Assembly (NCBI GenBank): GCA_951230915.1
Contig: OX579638.1
Coordinates: 33,394,322 to 33,458,321 of the forward strand
Length of the DNA stretch: 64,000 nt
Source of the DNA: Antitrichia curtipendula
Taxonomy: Eukaryota > Streptophyta > Bryopsida > Hypnales > Leucodontaceae
Direction of reading: 5' to 3'
Part shown: positions 40,958-52,778 of the stretch, piece by piece
Numbering within the stretch: position 1 is the stretch's first letter
Layout: each line of letters starts with the position of its first letter
Notes under the pieces: model-generated
What the model saw: the letters and a program-made list of their open reading frames with translations, nothing else
Database searches by the model: none
What the model was told of the DNA's origin: nothing
Made by a program: the position numbers and the translations under genes

Positions 40958-43900
40958 TCAAGGGTCAACCTCGTTTGCCCGATTCAAATTTACTAAGGCA
41001 GCCTCCCTACTCTTTTTTGGAATTGTCCGTGACTTTGGATCTACTATCTTGGACCAGTTCGAATACACAACACAAGTAGCATCCACCCATCCCGGGGCCC
41101 TTCTCTCAACAACCCACTTACCCTCCCAGCAATTCCGGTACCTCAATTCCATGGTACTCTCCGAGTTATCCGGTCGCCAATATTGTATCAAGAACTTCCC
41201 GTTATTTGCATCTCCATTGACTTTGCATACGGCAGATAGTGCTCTTGCTTGCCATACAGCACAGATTGCTAGGTTTTCGGGTCTCAGAAGCACCCATGAC
41301 CTTGGGCGTATGTCAAGCCAGGGATTGAAGCTTTCCAGAGGCGCTTCATTTGCAGGGCCGCAGTAAGGTTCGAGATCCTCCTCCTCCGGAATCACATCGA
41401 AGGGATTCCCAGTGAACCCCGCAAGAGGTCCTTCAGTGCGAGGCACCCTCCAATCGTGCTTCGGCCAGAAACCCTCCACTAATTCAGCAGCACATTCAGG
41501 TAATGGTTCCTTCAACTTGATCAGCACGCGCTTCCAATATTCCATGTATGGACCGAACGCCGTCGCAAATCCGTCGCATTTGGACATTCCGTTCTGCCAA
41601 TACTGAATGTACTTCTCTAGGCCTATTAGCATGAATCCCTTATTCACGGTTGCCTTTCGTGCCATTTCCTTAGCCTTCTCTTGATTTCCCGTTGGTTTAG
41701 GAACCTCACTGCCCCACATTGGCTTGAATGGAACAGGCTTTGGAAACCCATGAGGGAGCATTGACCGACCATTGCGGTCTCGCTTCCAAAGGCGGGTTGA
41801 CGGCTTATCAGACGGTAGCCACTTCGAGTCCACTGCTGACTTCTTATATTTCATGACTGGGACTCCATCACTATCCACGTAGAACTTGAAAAGATGCATC
41901 TCCCCTAGTCCAATTAGTCTAGCGAAGCCATTGCTCTGGTAACCCTTTATGAACGACTTGAAGTCCCCCACTTCCTGTATGAACTCCGGCATAAATGACA
42001 ATTCCTGAGATTGCATGAACGCCTTCATGAGGTCCGCGACAACAAAAGTGTTTTTGCTCTTCAAGGCCTTCGAGAGATGGCTGAAATATGCATCGATGTC
42101 TTCATGAGTGTGTCCCACAAGCAGAAAACCAACTTGCATTTCTTTAAAGACACCTCGTGCAGTCAGCAGGGACAAGAACGCCATGAGGTACTGGTTCTTG
42201 TTATCCTTAGCAAAGTTGTCAAGCTGAAGATACAAATTTCGGGGAAGAGGAGTGGAGCCGACCCGAGCTCCTGGTTCAACAAGGGTTAAGCTGTCCAAAC
42301 ACCTAGACTTCCCCCTCAGAAGAGCCTCAAACATCGGATTAGCCGGCGGATACGGGAACAGGTCGCCTGTCTCTCGAATCGGTGGACCCTCCAACCGGCA
42401 CAACAGTCTGGCCAGTGACGAAATTGTGAAGTTGGAATCTCCTGGCCAGCAAGACGGAGCATAATGGGCGTAAGCCCCATCAGCATGACCATGGGCTACC
42501 ATACCAGTAACGCTAAGTGGAAGTTGTCCCAACCCCGCTGTGGCCTTCGTGGTCACCCGCATTCTTGGTAAAGCCGTCTTGGTTGTATCCATCTTGTCGT
42601 GAATTATACACAATATCTCATGAGGGCTTTGTTTGGATTCCTCACGCCAAGACGCATACAGTCGACGGCAAGAAGCTTGGTGATTGAGATGTTCAGTGCG
42701 TTGCTTCATGAACTCCACATACTGAGGGCACCCCTTCGGTGATTTCAGAAGAAATTGCTGAAGCTGGTCGCATGTGCTACACTTTGCAAACGAACTGCCA
42801 ACAGGCTTAATATAAACATTGTTGAAGTGCTCCTTCCTCAGTCTACTGATAGTGGATTGACTGACAGGAGGAAGTCCGTAGTCCGCATTGAGCTGCACAG
42901 GAAAGAAAACTGCACATTAGCCTGGGTACAACTGACAATGAAGAACTGCAAAGTTGAACACCCAACATCCAAGAGAACATCGTGAGATCACACGATGATC
43001 ACAGCCCATGGTAGGAAATCACAATCAGCCACGCATTGAGCAATGAGTAAGACAAATACCTCGTTGGCATCTGCCTGGACGCGTTTCCAGTTTCGTCCCG
43101 CAGGCAAGAACTTCAGCGTGTCCACTCGCCCGTTCCCGATTCCACGCATTTGATGGGGCATTTGGTCCGCGTTCTCGTCTATGATGGATTTCATAGTTCC
43201 TGTGACCTGGACAGTTTGAATCCGTGGGCGCTTAACGCCCTTGTTTCCGTGCGGTCCCGATACAGTGCCCTCGTTATACTTCTCTATGTAACTATGGTAT
43301 GTCGACTTCGGGATACCGTGAATTATGTACCATGCCGTGGCACAAACCTCCATCCCCATTAATGTGACAAATTTTCTCTTCCGATTCCCGTCAAGCTCAT
43401 GAAGTTGTCCTCCGATAGAGATGCCATACTCGCGGCGGTCCTCAAATGCCTTCAAGTAGTATTTCTGCCTCACAAGGAGTGTCTGGAACTAGTTGAAGTG
43501 CTGGCAACATAAACGATTGCAGCATTTCGACAAGGTGACCTCCCGAATCTCATCGTCAGTAGTTTTCCGATCGTACAGTGAATCCGTCACGTCCAAACAT
43601 GGCTTACGAACTACGAATCGATACGGAGCTTTCATTCTGCCGCCGAGATAAGCCAGAGGGTCGTCTAAGTCCGGAACTACTGCAAAATGATGCACGGTCT
43701 CCTCCAAGGACCGACCATTCGGGAACCAGCACTCAGACAGTGGCCACCGAGCGTGAGACATAACATCCTCTTCATTCCCCACAAAAACCTCGTGGATTGT
43801 CACACCCACGTGGTCCTCACCAAGTGTTTCATCCTGAAAATGATCATTCGACCTCCAACTGAATATTCGACCCAACGACAATACGACACCGCTCGAGTCT

Positions 43901-44343
43901 TTCCGATGCACATCTAGACCCCACCAGGCTCCCTGTCGAATATACGGACGTGCATCCATCGGGGGATCTCCTGATGATCTGACGACGCCGGCGGCTCTCT
44001 ACAGAACTATCCGTTCTTGAGCGTCCCCCAAAAATCTCACCCCTATCTGAACGGGTGCGCACCTTAAACCTTGAAATTCGGGTTTGATAGACTGTGCCCA
44101 AACTAAAATGTAAATCCACGGCTCCAACGGGATGGGCACACCAAGCCACTGACCCTCTGGACGAACCTCCTTTACCATCCCTGCTCCAACTTCACCAAAG
44201 CTATAAACAAACAGCCTAATCCAATCACCATTGGCGAATGGTTTAGGTGCACCACTGGAGGCATGCGATTCACCATGCACGCCTGGTCCTTCAAAATGAG
44301 GAATTATCGCACCAGCATTCGAATGACGCATTGAGACCATCAT
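40958..44343 (-). pseudogene. DDE-like transposase of the 19.9-kb element, two in-frame stops
   Basis: Two exons, 44343-43060 and 42892-40958, joined phase 0 by a GT-AG intron (43,059-42,893), about 1,070 codons. A Cys-containing segment (CCNRLCC), a helix-turn-helix-like stretch (VSQSTISRLRKEHF) and a CSTC knuckle precede the core. Likely catalytic acids lie in IIHDKMDTTKT, then LQLDNFAKDNKN, then VGHTHEDIDAYF. This is the pattern of widespread uncharacterised eukaryotic transposase-like proteins (DUF7869-type, which I associate with Sola-like elements). TAG codons at 43,999-44,001 and 43,489-43,491 interrupt a frame that stays coding on both sides, so this copy is probably dead. ATG-ATG at 44,343 is taken as the start. 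Confidence 0.8.
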
Positions 44344-45248
44344 GAACGGTAAACTTCTTGAAAAAGGGAAAACTGGTGGAGCACAATTATCTGCGAATAG
44401 GATGAAGGCTAGACAGAGTTAGGCAGGGCAGGGATAGAATTCATAGCACTTGCCCAGTACATGATACGACATCTGCCCAAACATTTTGAATCATGTGAAA
44501 GCAGATATGCTAATCAAGGCGCAAAACATATGGAAACCATCTCATTATAGTCAAGGTCATGCAATGCAACATCACCTTGTGATCAGAAGATGAATGGTCA
44601 TTATCAACCATCTGTTTTCCTCATCAGGAGATCTCACGATGTATGTACTAAGAGAACTAGGGATGGTTTCTTTTGTAACCAAGCGATATTGTCGCTTGCA
44701 TTATTTGGAATCGCGCTAAGCATTACACGTACAGGATTCCAAACTAGGCACCATTCGATGCCCCTAACATGGATGTAGACTACCATCCCCGGAAAATGGT
44801 ATCATGTAACTTCATAATACGACCGACACGAGATCCTCTGCCGGAGCTATCAAGTCATCCATGGATAAGACGATAGAGAAACCTCAGGATTCATCTATCG
44901 TGCGATCCCACGATTCCCCATTTCTCAAAATACTTGGTGAAAACTATAAGTTGCAGCCCAAGATTAACTATCGTGAGATCCCCTGATCCAACTCTGTACC
45001 AAAAGCTCCGACTGCCAAATGCCGTATTGTAGACAACGTGAAATCCCACGATACCTCCATGAAAACGGAGGACACAATAGGCTGCACCACAAGTTAATCT
45101 ATGTAGAGGTCTCCTGTTCCAAATCTGAAGGGAAGCCCCAGAACTCCTGTCGTGGGATCCCATGATGTAGACATCGCAAGATCCTGCAATAACTACACGT
45201 AATAGGGATTGTCGAACAGCCTAACAAACTATCGTGGGATCACACGAT
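42979..45248. repeat. Palindromes in and upstream of the transposase gene
   Basis: Copies at 42,979 (in the intron), 43,958 (in an exon), 44,623, 44,826 (weak), 44,897, 44,970, 45,035, 45,149, 45,173 (weak) and 45,231. Most are ATCGTGxGATCxCxCGAT. Those from 44,623 onward lie upstream of the transposase start, where they could act as promoter sites. Confidence 0.85.
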
Positions 45249-46608
45249 AGTCATTCTGTACATTCAAACATACGTATACGTATGCCGTGGATACAAGACA
45301 TCATATACATACAACATTGTCGTCTCCATACTACATGATCGTTGTGTCCACGTACACCCAGACCTTTGTTCCATCCTTCTCAGGAGCTGAATCTTGATCT
45401 AATCTGGCTGCAGTCGAGAACAATGGACAAACTAAATGTAGCCTCTGCTCTTCCCAGATCTTATCCCTCTCTCTCTCTCTCTCTCTCCGCAGATGCTTGT
45501 TTCTCATCTGAGGAATAGCTGGGTTGTCTAGAGCGAAGCAAAATCATCGAAGCAATCATGAGCAATGAAATTGGAAGTCTTGGTAGCATACCTTGCAACG
45601 ACTGGATCAGTTGAGAGCCTTCTGTGCTAGCAACAAGAGGAAATGGCACTAGCAAGCAGCACGACTTGCTCACTCCAAAGCCTCCACAGCTTAATCAAGT
45701 GCAGAAAAGAGAAAGCTTCAGGTTCCTCAAAGCTTATGACTGAACTGGGTTGGAATTCTCGAACTCCAAATTCCCGCCTTGACATTTTGAAATGGAGGCG
45801 CGTTCCTTCATTTTGGATGTTGGATGCGTTCTTGAATGTCGCGCCGCATTCAACAAGGCGCTGGATAACGTGTTGCCGTTTCCCGCTTATGTTGACCGAT
45901 CTTTCCATATCCGCGCGGCCCTGACAACATGAAGGGAGGGCGTGTGTCTCTTGATTTCCTGCCAGAAAATTTAGAATTCGAATCTTGACCGGTCTTTCAA
46001 ATCCTCACTGACATGTGGAATTTCGTTGCATTCAAAGATGGCATCGTTGCAAGGGACTCTGAGGGTCAATGATACTTTCAGCAAAGCGAACCTAGCTTTG
46101 AACACTGTCAGTTTCTCAGTGAGCCAAGGAATCCCGAATTCATATTCGACGCTTTGCCATTTGCAGATCCATTTATTGTCCTAAGATAATTCTTCATGAA
46201 AGAAGCATGAGAAATATATGCCATGACAGCAAGGAACTCACAATTCTCCAAAAAAATAAAAAAATAAAAAAATGAAAAAATAAAAAAATAAAAAAACTCA
46301 AAACACTGAAAATAGTAATAAAATTTAAATGAAGATGAGCTAAAAATGTAAATGAAAAAAAAAAAATGAAAAAAATAGAATATCAAAAAAATGCAGAAAG
46401 TACAAAAAGTACGGGTTCATTAATATTCATTTCAAATACATATGCTAGAGTTGGCACTAGTTTTGCTAGATAAATACTGGGGGTTAGTTTTTATTTCTAA
46501 TAGCAAATTTCAAACCGTCCTGTATTAATGTATTAACTATCTATTATTAATGTAATAAAAAAAAATTCCTTAGCATTTTTATGGGTAAGGATTTCAGAAT
46601 TCAGCGTT
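45249..46608. other. Probable 5' region of the transposase gene, then low-complexity DNA
   Basis: Contains a (CT)n tract at 45,466-45,487, a moderately GC-rich stretch to about 45,930 with a minus-strand donor-like AAG|GTATGC near 45,594 (possible 5' UTR exon), and an A-rich run with aaaaaata units at 46,250-46,296. No palindromes occur here. The 93-codon frames on both strands at 45,627-45,924 overlap each other and neither has a motif. Confidence 0.4.
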
Positions 46609-46725
46609 CTTAGGGTTTAGGGTTTTAGGGTTTTAGGGTTTTAGGGTTTAGAGGGGGGAGGGTTTTCAGGGTTTTAGGGTTATTTAGGGTTCAAGGGCTT
46701 TAGGGCTTAGGGTTTAGGGTTTAGA
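46609..46725. repeat. Telomere-like repeat tract (TTTAGGG/TTTTAGGG)
   Basis: About a dozen degenerate tandem units, mixing seven-base TTTAGGG (Arabidopsis type) and eight-base TTTTAGGG (Chlamydomonas type) with TCAGGG and CTTAGGG variants. It sits near the centre of the 19.9-kb element between divergent genes. Confidence 0.8.
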
Positions 46726-49480
46726 TTAAAGTGAATTTAAGGGTTTAGGGTTTCAATATCTTATACTGCAAGGTTCACGGTCTTCGATTTTAGGGTTCAC
46801 AATCTTAGTTTTTTGGTTCCTTTGCTTTAGAGTTATAGGTTTATATTGTCCACAATAGTAGGATTTCAAACATCAAGATAATATAAAATTGGAGGGTGTT
46901 TTTTAGCAGTGAAAGTAGTAAATTTAGACGATATTTTTATACCAATCATTTGTTTATCTTAATTAGAAAATGTCGAATCGAGGAATGCTTTTAATATAAA
47001 TTATGATTTCACAAAACTGGAGGGCTATAAGTACCCACATCTTGCAAAACAATTTGAACCATCGATATTGAAGTGTAATTTATGTTCATGTTTTTAATTC
47101 AAATTACATTGACTAATGGTTAGCTTTCAATAATTTATGTGATCATGTTGTTTAGGAGCGATCGTGGCTTAGACAACCTTTGTGTTGATTTCTCACTCCA
47201 TTGAATTTGATGTTGAGTTACATTGTTATTTAATAATGGTGTCCCTAGTTGTTGTTTTCCTAAATGCAAGCCTTTAATTTGAAACAAGGACATTCAACCT
47301 ATGTCTCGCGTTTATGCAAAGTTTAATTTTAAATGTTTTCTACAACAAGGTTCTATAATTCGTAATTGAAGATATCAAAAGTAATTGTTTTAGTTTGTAT
47401 GCAAGTACAACTACCACATATGTAACTAGTAGGCAATATACACAAATTTTTAAGTTCTGAATTGAATTGTAGAATAATCATTAGATAGATTTCTTTAGGC
47501 ACTCTCAAAAAAACTTAGTATCAAATGAAGAACAGAGGCATGGAATCTATTGAATTCCCCCAAAACTATTGCGCACCATAAAATTGAAATTGATGTCATA
47601 TACTAGCAGTTATATTTTTAATTCACGTAAGCTGGCAAAAGGCTGCAAATGTTTGGCGTTCCGTAGCTTTGCTAAGTTTATAAATTATTAAAATGAAAAT
47701 GAGGAATTCAGGAAAATCATATACCAGATGACCAATATATAGAGTGCCACTTCAAATAGTAGTTGGATGTTCATTTTAAAAAAGAAAAAATAGGAGCAAA
47801 ACGGGTTTACTTAGAAGAGTTTGTTAGTTGCATGGAGTGCAACTGAGTGAAACAACTTTTTGTAACGTTTAAATCCTTCTGCAATGGGCACTTCTTCTTA
47901 AGCACCATATTTGGGAACTCTAAATTCTTCACCGAAGTTTCTAACTTTCAGTCGGAAGTGGTGGGAAAAAAAATTAGAGCTGAAAAAAAATTAAAGAGAA
48001 AAAAATATAAGAGTAAAATGGCATATGGTAAATTTATGGCAATTGAAGATTGCAATTAATGTATGCCCCCTTTTGCTAGTGTTAAATACAAATAACCTTT
48101 TATGTTTTTGTAAGCTGAACTTGTTAGAAAAATTAAATAGTTACACTATCATTGTGAAGATTGGAGTAATAAATCATGTCATGTCAAATGAATGGAAATT
48201 ATCTCACGTGGATTAGCACTTACTGAATTTATGATGTATCATGGCACATCATTGCAAGCCATATGATTGCGTATGATGTATAGGTAAATGATTTTTTATG
48301 ATGTATACTAAAAGCATGGATTTCATTTTGAAATTATGATTCACAATAATTACCAAAATTTTACTACAAGTACATTTAATTTATGCACATGAATTACATG
48401 ATTTTAATTTACATAGATTATCTTCATTTCCAGCAAATGATGATTGTGGCAGTATTTTGTAGCAATGAATATTCGTTTTGACCTGAAATTGACATAAAAC
48501 CTTTGAGATTTGACCTAATTTTGAAAGATTTTATTGCAATTTAGGACGAATCGACATAAATTGCAAGAAAACCTTTCAAAATTAGGTCAAATCTCAAACA
48601 TTTTATGTCAATTCAGGTCAAAACTCGACTTCAATTGCATTAAAACCTTTTCACTGAATTTTTTAAATTTATCTTTCATTTCAATGGAAAACTCTCATTT
48701 GAATGAATATGGTGTTCATGGAAGAAAGGCCTTTGAACTTCGCTAACCTTCTAGCGTTTTGCTGAATTGCAAGTATTCCTAATAAAACATGATCCAATTT
48801 AGGTTGTATGATTGTAATAATTGATTCATTTTGTGATTATTACTCTAAGTTATAAGATGTAAGATGCTCACGATCCAATTTGGATTAGACAAAGTGACCT
48901 ACTCTCGACCAGGGTGGTCAATTTTTTAACGTTCTGAAAATGTGACGAAGTAACATCTAATAAAGTTGTTAAGATTTTGCACTAGGAAAAATAGGTATTC
49001 CTATATATTGGAAATAGGACGAATGACAATGTACACTTCCTTTTTTTCTAACTAATTCTAATCTTGATGGAAAATTAACCAGAAGAAAACATTCGTAGTG
49101 TTTTCAATTTCTTAACTGTAGGAAATAATCCTTCGCAACGTTGTTGAACTGGACATTTGATACGTTGCTTAGGGTGTCAAAAATAACTGACATACTTTAA
49201 TTCAATTACGAACTAATTAGTTAACCTTTTCTTTACTTTTATCTTGGTTGTACACACACGGATAGTACACATAATGTTCTAAGCAAGTATTTGTTATATA
49301 AAAAAGAAAGTAATTCTAAAACTTATTGGAAAAGAGTGTTCATCAATTTAAATTTGAATAGTTAGTAGTAAGTTAAATAAATTTTGATTAGACCTCCGTC
49401 CTCTACAGGAGCCAGAAAATCTCATGATATGTATTTCATGGATTTTATAAAAATCTCATGATGTGGATTTTAATAAAGGG
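46726..49480. other. Central AT-rich spacer of the 19.9-kb element
   Basis: No gene and no clear palindromes. Weak half-motifs AAAATCTCATGAT occur near 49,416 and 49,451. Contains the hairpin at 48,474-48,627. Confidence 0.5.
48474..48627. repeat. Hairpin in central spacer
   Basis: Arms 48,474-48,539 and 48,561-48,627 are inverted copies of about 66 bp with a few mismatches (ttttgacctgaa[a]ttgacata … gatttgacctaattttgaaa), around a loop of about 21 bp. It may be a small foldback element, or a structured transcript if expressed. Confidence 0.7.
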
Positions 49481-50320
49481 CGTTCCTTGATGAATTTTGG
49501 TCATGATGACCCTGTACATCCACCGCCGGTCTTTCGCCTCGCCCTGTCCGCTCGCACTACGTGGCCTCTGTCGCCTCCGAATGGTTTTCTCTTTCCCCCG
49601 ATGAGAGTTTTGCTGCCTCCCGTTGTTTTCTCTCCCGATACTCTTCCTTTCCCCAACCTCACGCTGTTTTCTCTCCCGATGTTCCAGTCTTCGATCCTGA
49701 TCCTTTGCGTTTTGTGCCGCTGGTCTTCAGGAGTGGACAACTTCCCTTGTCGTCAGTGAGTGGAACTCGGCGTTGTTGGCGGCGAGGCGCGTCCGACATT
49801 GGAGGATTGCTGGAGCTGCAGGACATTGGAACTACTCCGGGAGCGCGTCCGACCTTGGAGGAGTTGGAGCAAATAGTACCTGCTTTGCGACGTGCAGCGG
49901 GCTTGAAAGAGTTGTTGTGCAGGTGAGTCAATGTCTCCGTTTGAGTGTCCCCACTTGCTCGCTTTTGGAAATGCATCACGGAATTTTTGTTTTGTGCGTT
50001 GAGAACAATTGTGCTGTTAGCTTGTGCTATCTTGTTGGTAGCTTTGACATTGTGGACGTTGGACGGCATGTAGATGTTATCAGTAGTTTCATTGAGTTTC
50101 GGAGAAATGCTACTCGCTTCCGTTCAAATTTGTCCCACCTCGTTCTTGTGCTCACTGGCGTGCAAGTTTAAGCTGTATCCATTGCGGTTCTTTGAGTTTG
50201 ATACATAGTTCAAATTTATGGCTTCCTGATGTTGATCTTTGCCGTCATGTATCAGGAGTTCAGGCTGCGATTCGTACATTGAAGGTTGCTTTGTGGCCTT
50301 GACCACGTTGAAGACGAAGC
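49481..50320 (+). promoter_or_regulatory. GC-rich 5' region and leader exons of the ParB-like gene
   Basis: Base composition rises sharply at about 49,490. A frame to 49,922 ends at a consensus donor CAG|GTGAGT, and an acceptor ATCAG at 50,251-50,255 opens an exon (50,256-50,373) holding the first well-placed ATG (50,321). I read this as a 5' UTR exon plus intron. Part of the 49,561-49,922 frame (LEELEQIVPALRRAAGLKEL) looks helical and could be coding, but it has no in-frame ATG. Confidence 0.4.
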
Positions 50321-50394
50321 ATGGCAGGACCGTCATCACAACGCAGCGGAGGCCTTCCAATTTGGAATGACAGGTAAGTTCCTCTAAACCGTAT

Positions 50395-51184
50395 GTCGTG
50401 AGATCTCACCATACTACCATTACAGAGTTTTAGACAAGAACAGCAGAGGTTTTAGAATTAGCAGATTGAAGAATGCACGATAATTACAGGTCTGTAGTTC
50501 AGAACCCACGGTTATAAGGTTGTTAAAACCCTATAACCGCGCATCGTGGCGTGGCATCAACCAGAGAAATGCATAAGGGGTCAGCCCTATCAGGAGATCC
50601 CACGATGAAGTATCCATTAGAGTAGTCCGACTGGGAAATTTGGGACAGTTAATCTGCATTGGATGTCCTGTAAATGATTGTATTCACATTCAAATCATCG
50701 TGAGATCCCCTGATAACCAAGAGACATAAAAGAAATGAGGGAAATAAGATACTCAATCAGCTGAAAAAGCAACCGCATAACCGTAAAATCTCACTCCTGA
50801 GACTGAAGCTGTAGAATAAAAGAGAGATTACCGTGAGATCTCACGATAACGGATCATGAGTGGTATCCCAGAACACCAAAGCTTATTGTAGTCTGCCCAA
50901 CCAGAGCTGCTCCCCTTATAGTGATTGCATCGTGTGATCCCCTGATAAGCAAGGTAGACCAACAGATCATGAATAATAAGTAGTTCAGTCTAAACCCTAA
51001 ACCCGGATGTATGAGTGAGGACACATCGTGAGATCTCACGATGACGACCAGTAATAGTCTAGCATCGTGAGATCCCCTGATGATGTTCACGTAGGAACTC
51101 TCCAGTTCCATTCGAAGCCGCGGTGTCGTAATAATCTGTCATAGAAGCCCTACTGTATAAGCAGACATCGTGTGATCTCACGAT
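50395..51184. repeat. Intron-1 palindrome cluster
   Basis: Eight copies within the 879-bp first intron of the ParB-like gene: 50,395, 50,589, 50,697, 50,830, 50,929, 51,025 (perfect 18-bp palindrome), 51,064 and 51,167. Spacing is irregular, from 39 to 194 bp. This is the densest cluster in the element. Confidence 0.92.
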
Positions 51185-52638
51185 GATTCCAGATGTGGAC
51201 CTGCTATGATGACACTCTAATCTAACACTTTGTATGATATGGAATGCTGCAGTGGTGCACAGATGCAGGACATTCCTGAGGACTTGAGCCCAAGGAAGCT
51301 TGCAGCCTTCGTCGACTGCTGGATACATTCCTTCGAGTACATCGGAGAGCACAATCCGGCGGCAGTTTTCCGATGCAACCTCAGCGTCACGGAGTGGTGG
51401 CTGGAGTTCGTGATAGAGGAAGGCAAGGCTCTCATCGTCCCGATGCTGAGACATCTCGACAGGGTGCACAAACAAGCTGGGCTAAACGTCACGGAGATGC
51501 AGGGCCTTGATGGAGATACAGTTCTTGTCGTTGTGGAGGAGAAGATACCGAAGAGTGACCAGTTCATCACCTACGGCTTAATCTTGGACTACGCTAAGCT
51601 CAACATGATGAAGTGCAAGTCCATGACAGACAGATCCTTGTTGTTCTGTAGAAGCACCTCATCACCCCATTGGAGTGTGGCTGAAATGAAATCTTAGTGG
51701 GATTTGATTGACGAGGATCGGATCGACGTTGGAGCTCCCGAGCGTCCAGTTGTTCACAGTACTCCTACCAAACCATCTCCGAAGAAGAAGGCCAAGAAGC
51801 GCAAGTCAGCTGTCGGAGCTCCAGATGACAAAGAGGTGGCAGAAGAAGCCACATCATCTGGGAAAAAGCGAAAGGTAGGGACCGAGTTATCTATTCACGT
51901 GTGCGTGAATATGGAAGAGAGCGAAATCAAGAAGCTGACAAGGGAGGACATGACTAAGATGAAGAAGTTGTATGACACCCATTTCACGGACTTGTACCAA
52001 TGGGGGAAGAAACCATTCTGCGACGTGGCCGGAGATCCCATCCGCGTACACTACGATTGCCTGCACGAGGCTCCCCCCAAAATTCTCATGTACAGAGGGA
52101 TAGAGCAAAGCCGCCTTGAAGGGATCACGAACAAGGCCAGAATCGCACCTAACTTCGACTCAGATAATAGAGTAATAACGGTGCTCCCTGTCCAGCGCGG
52201 TCCTTATGGGGACAAGAAGAAGGCCGACTTCTACAAAGAGGAGCCCGACAATGCGATTTTCAGCACAAAGACTCAGTACTTCATTATAGAGGGACAACAC
52301 ACTGTGAGGGCGTACAGGAATCTGGTGAAAGACGGCGAGATAGCAGAGGCGGACAGGAAGTTAGCGACGACATTCAACATAGTATCCATCTTCGCCAAGA
52401 AGGAGAACTTCAATAACGTGTTGTTGCTTTCACGGGCCCTCAACCAAAATCTTGCTGGCGAACAGAAAGAGCAGTGCTTCACGAAGCAACTAATCAACGC
52501 CAGGATCAAATGGAGAGACATGGACAGCCCGCAACCAGCACTCTTCGGCAGGCACCACGACAAGAAGTACCTAGTATGAGTGATGTCAAAATCCCTCATT
52601 TGGTCAGTCCACTGCTAAATGCAGTCTTCATTCTCAAT

Positions 52639-52778
52639 ATCGTGGGATCCCCTGATGCTAATGTAGCTCTCAATCTAGAATCATGAGTTTACTTACTCTA
52701 GAATGAAATGTCCACTTCGAGTGTCGAAATACACGATGACTTCCTCCAAAATAGTATATCATCGTGAGATCCCCTGAT
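52639..52778. repeat. Intron-2 palindromes
   Basis: Two copies, at 52,639 (ATCGTGGGATCCCCTGAT) and 52,761 (ATCGTGAGATCCCCTGAT), inside the 265-bp second intron of the ParB-like gene. Confidence 0.9.

Noticed and set aside
40773..41366. 197-codon plus-strand frame
   Set aside because: Antisense to the transposase coding exon, with no motif.
45627..45924. Overlapping 93-codon frames on both strands
   Set aside because: Neither has motifs. The region is better read as leader sequence of the transposase gene.
46108..46386. 92-codon minus-strand Phe/Tyr-rich membrane-like frame
   Set aside because: Product of an A-rich low-complexity tract, so the hydrophobicity is an artefact of poly-T codons.
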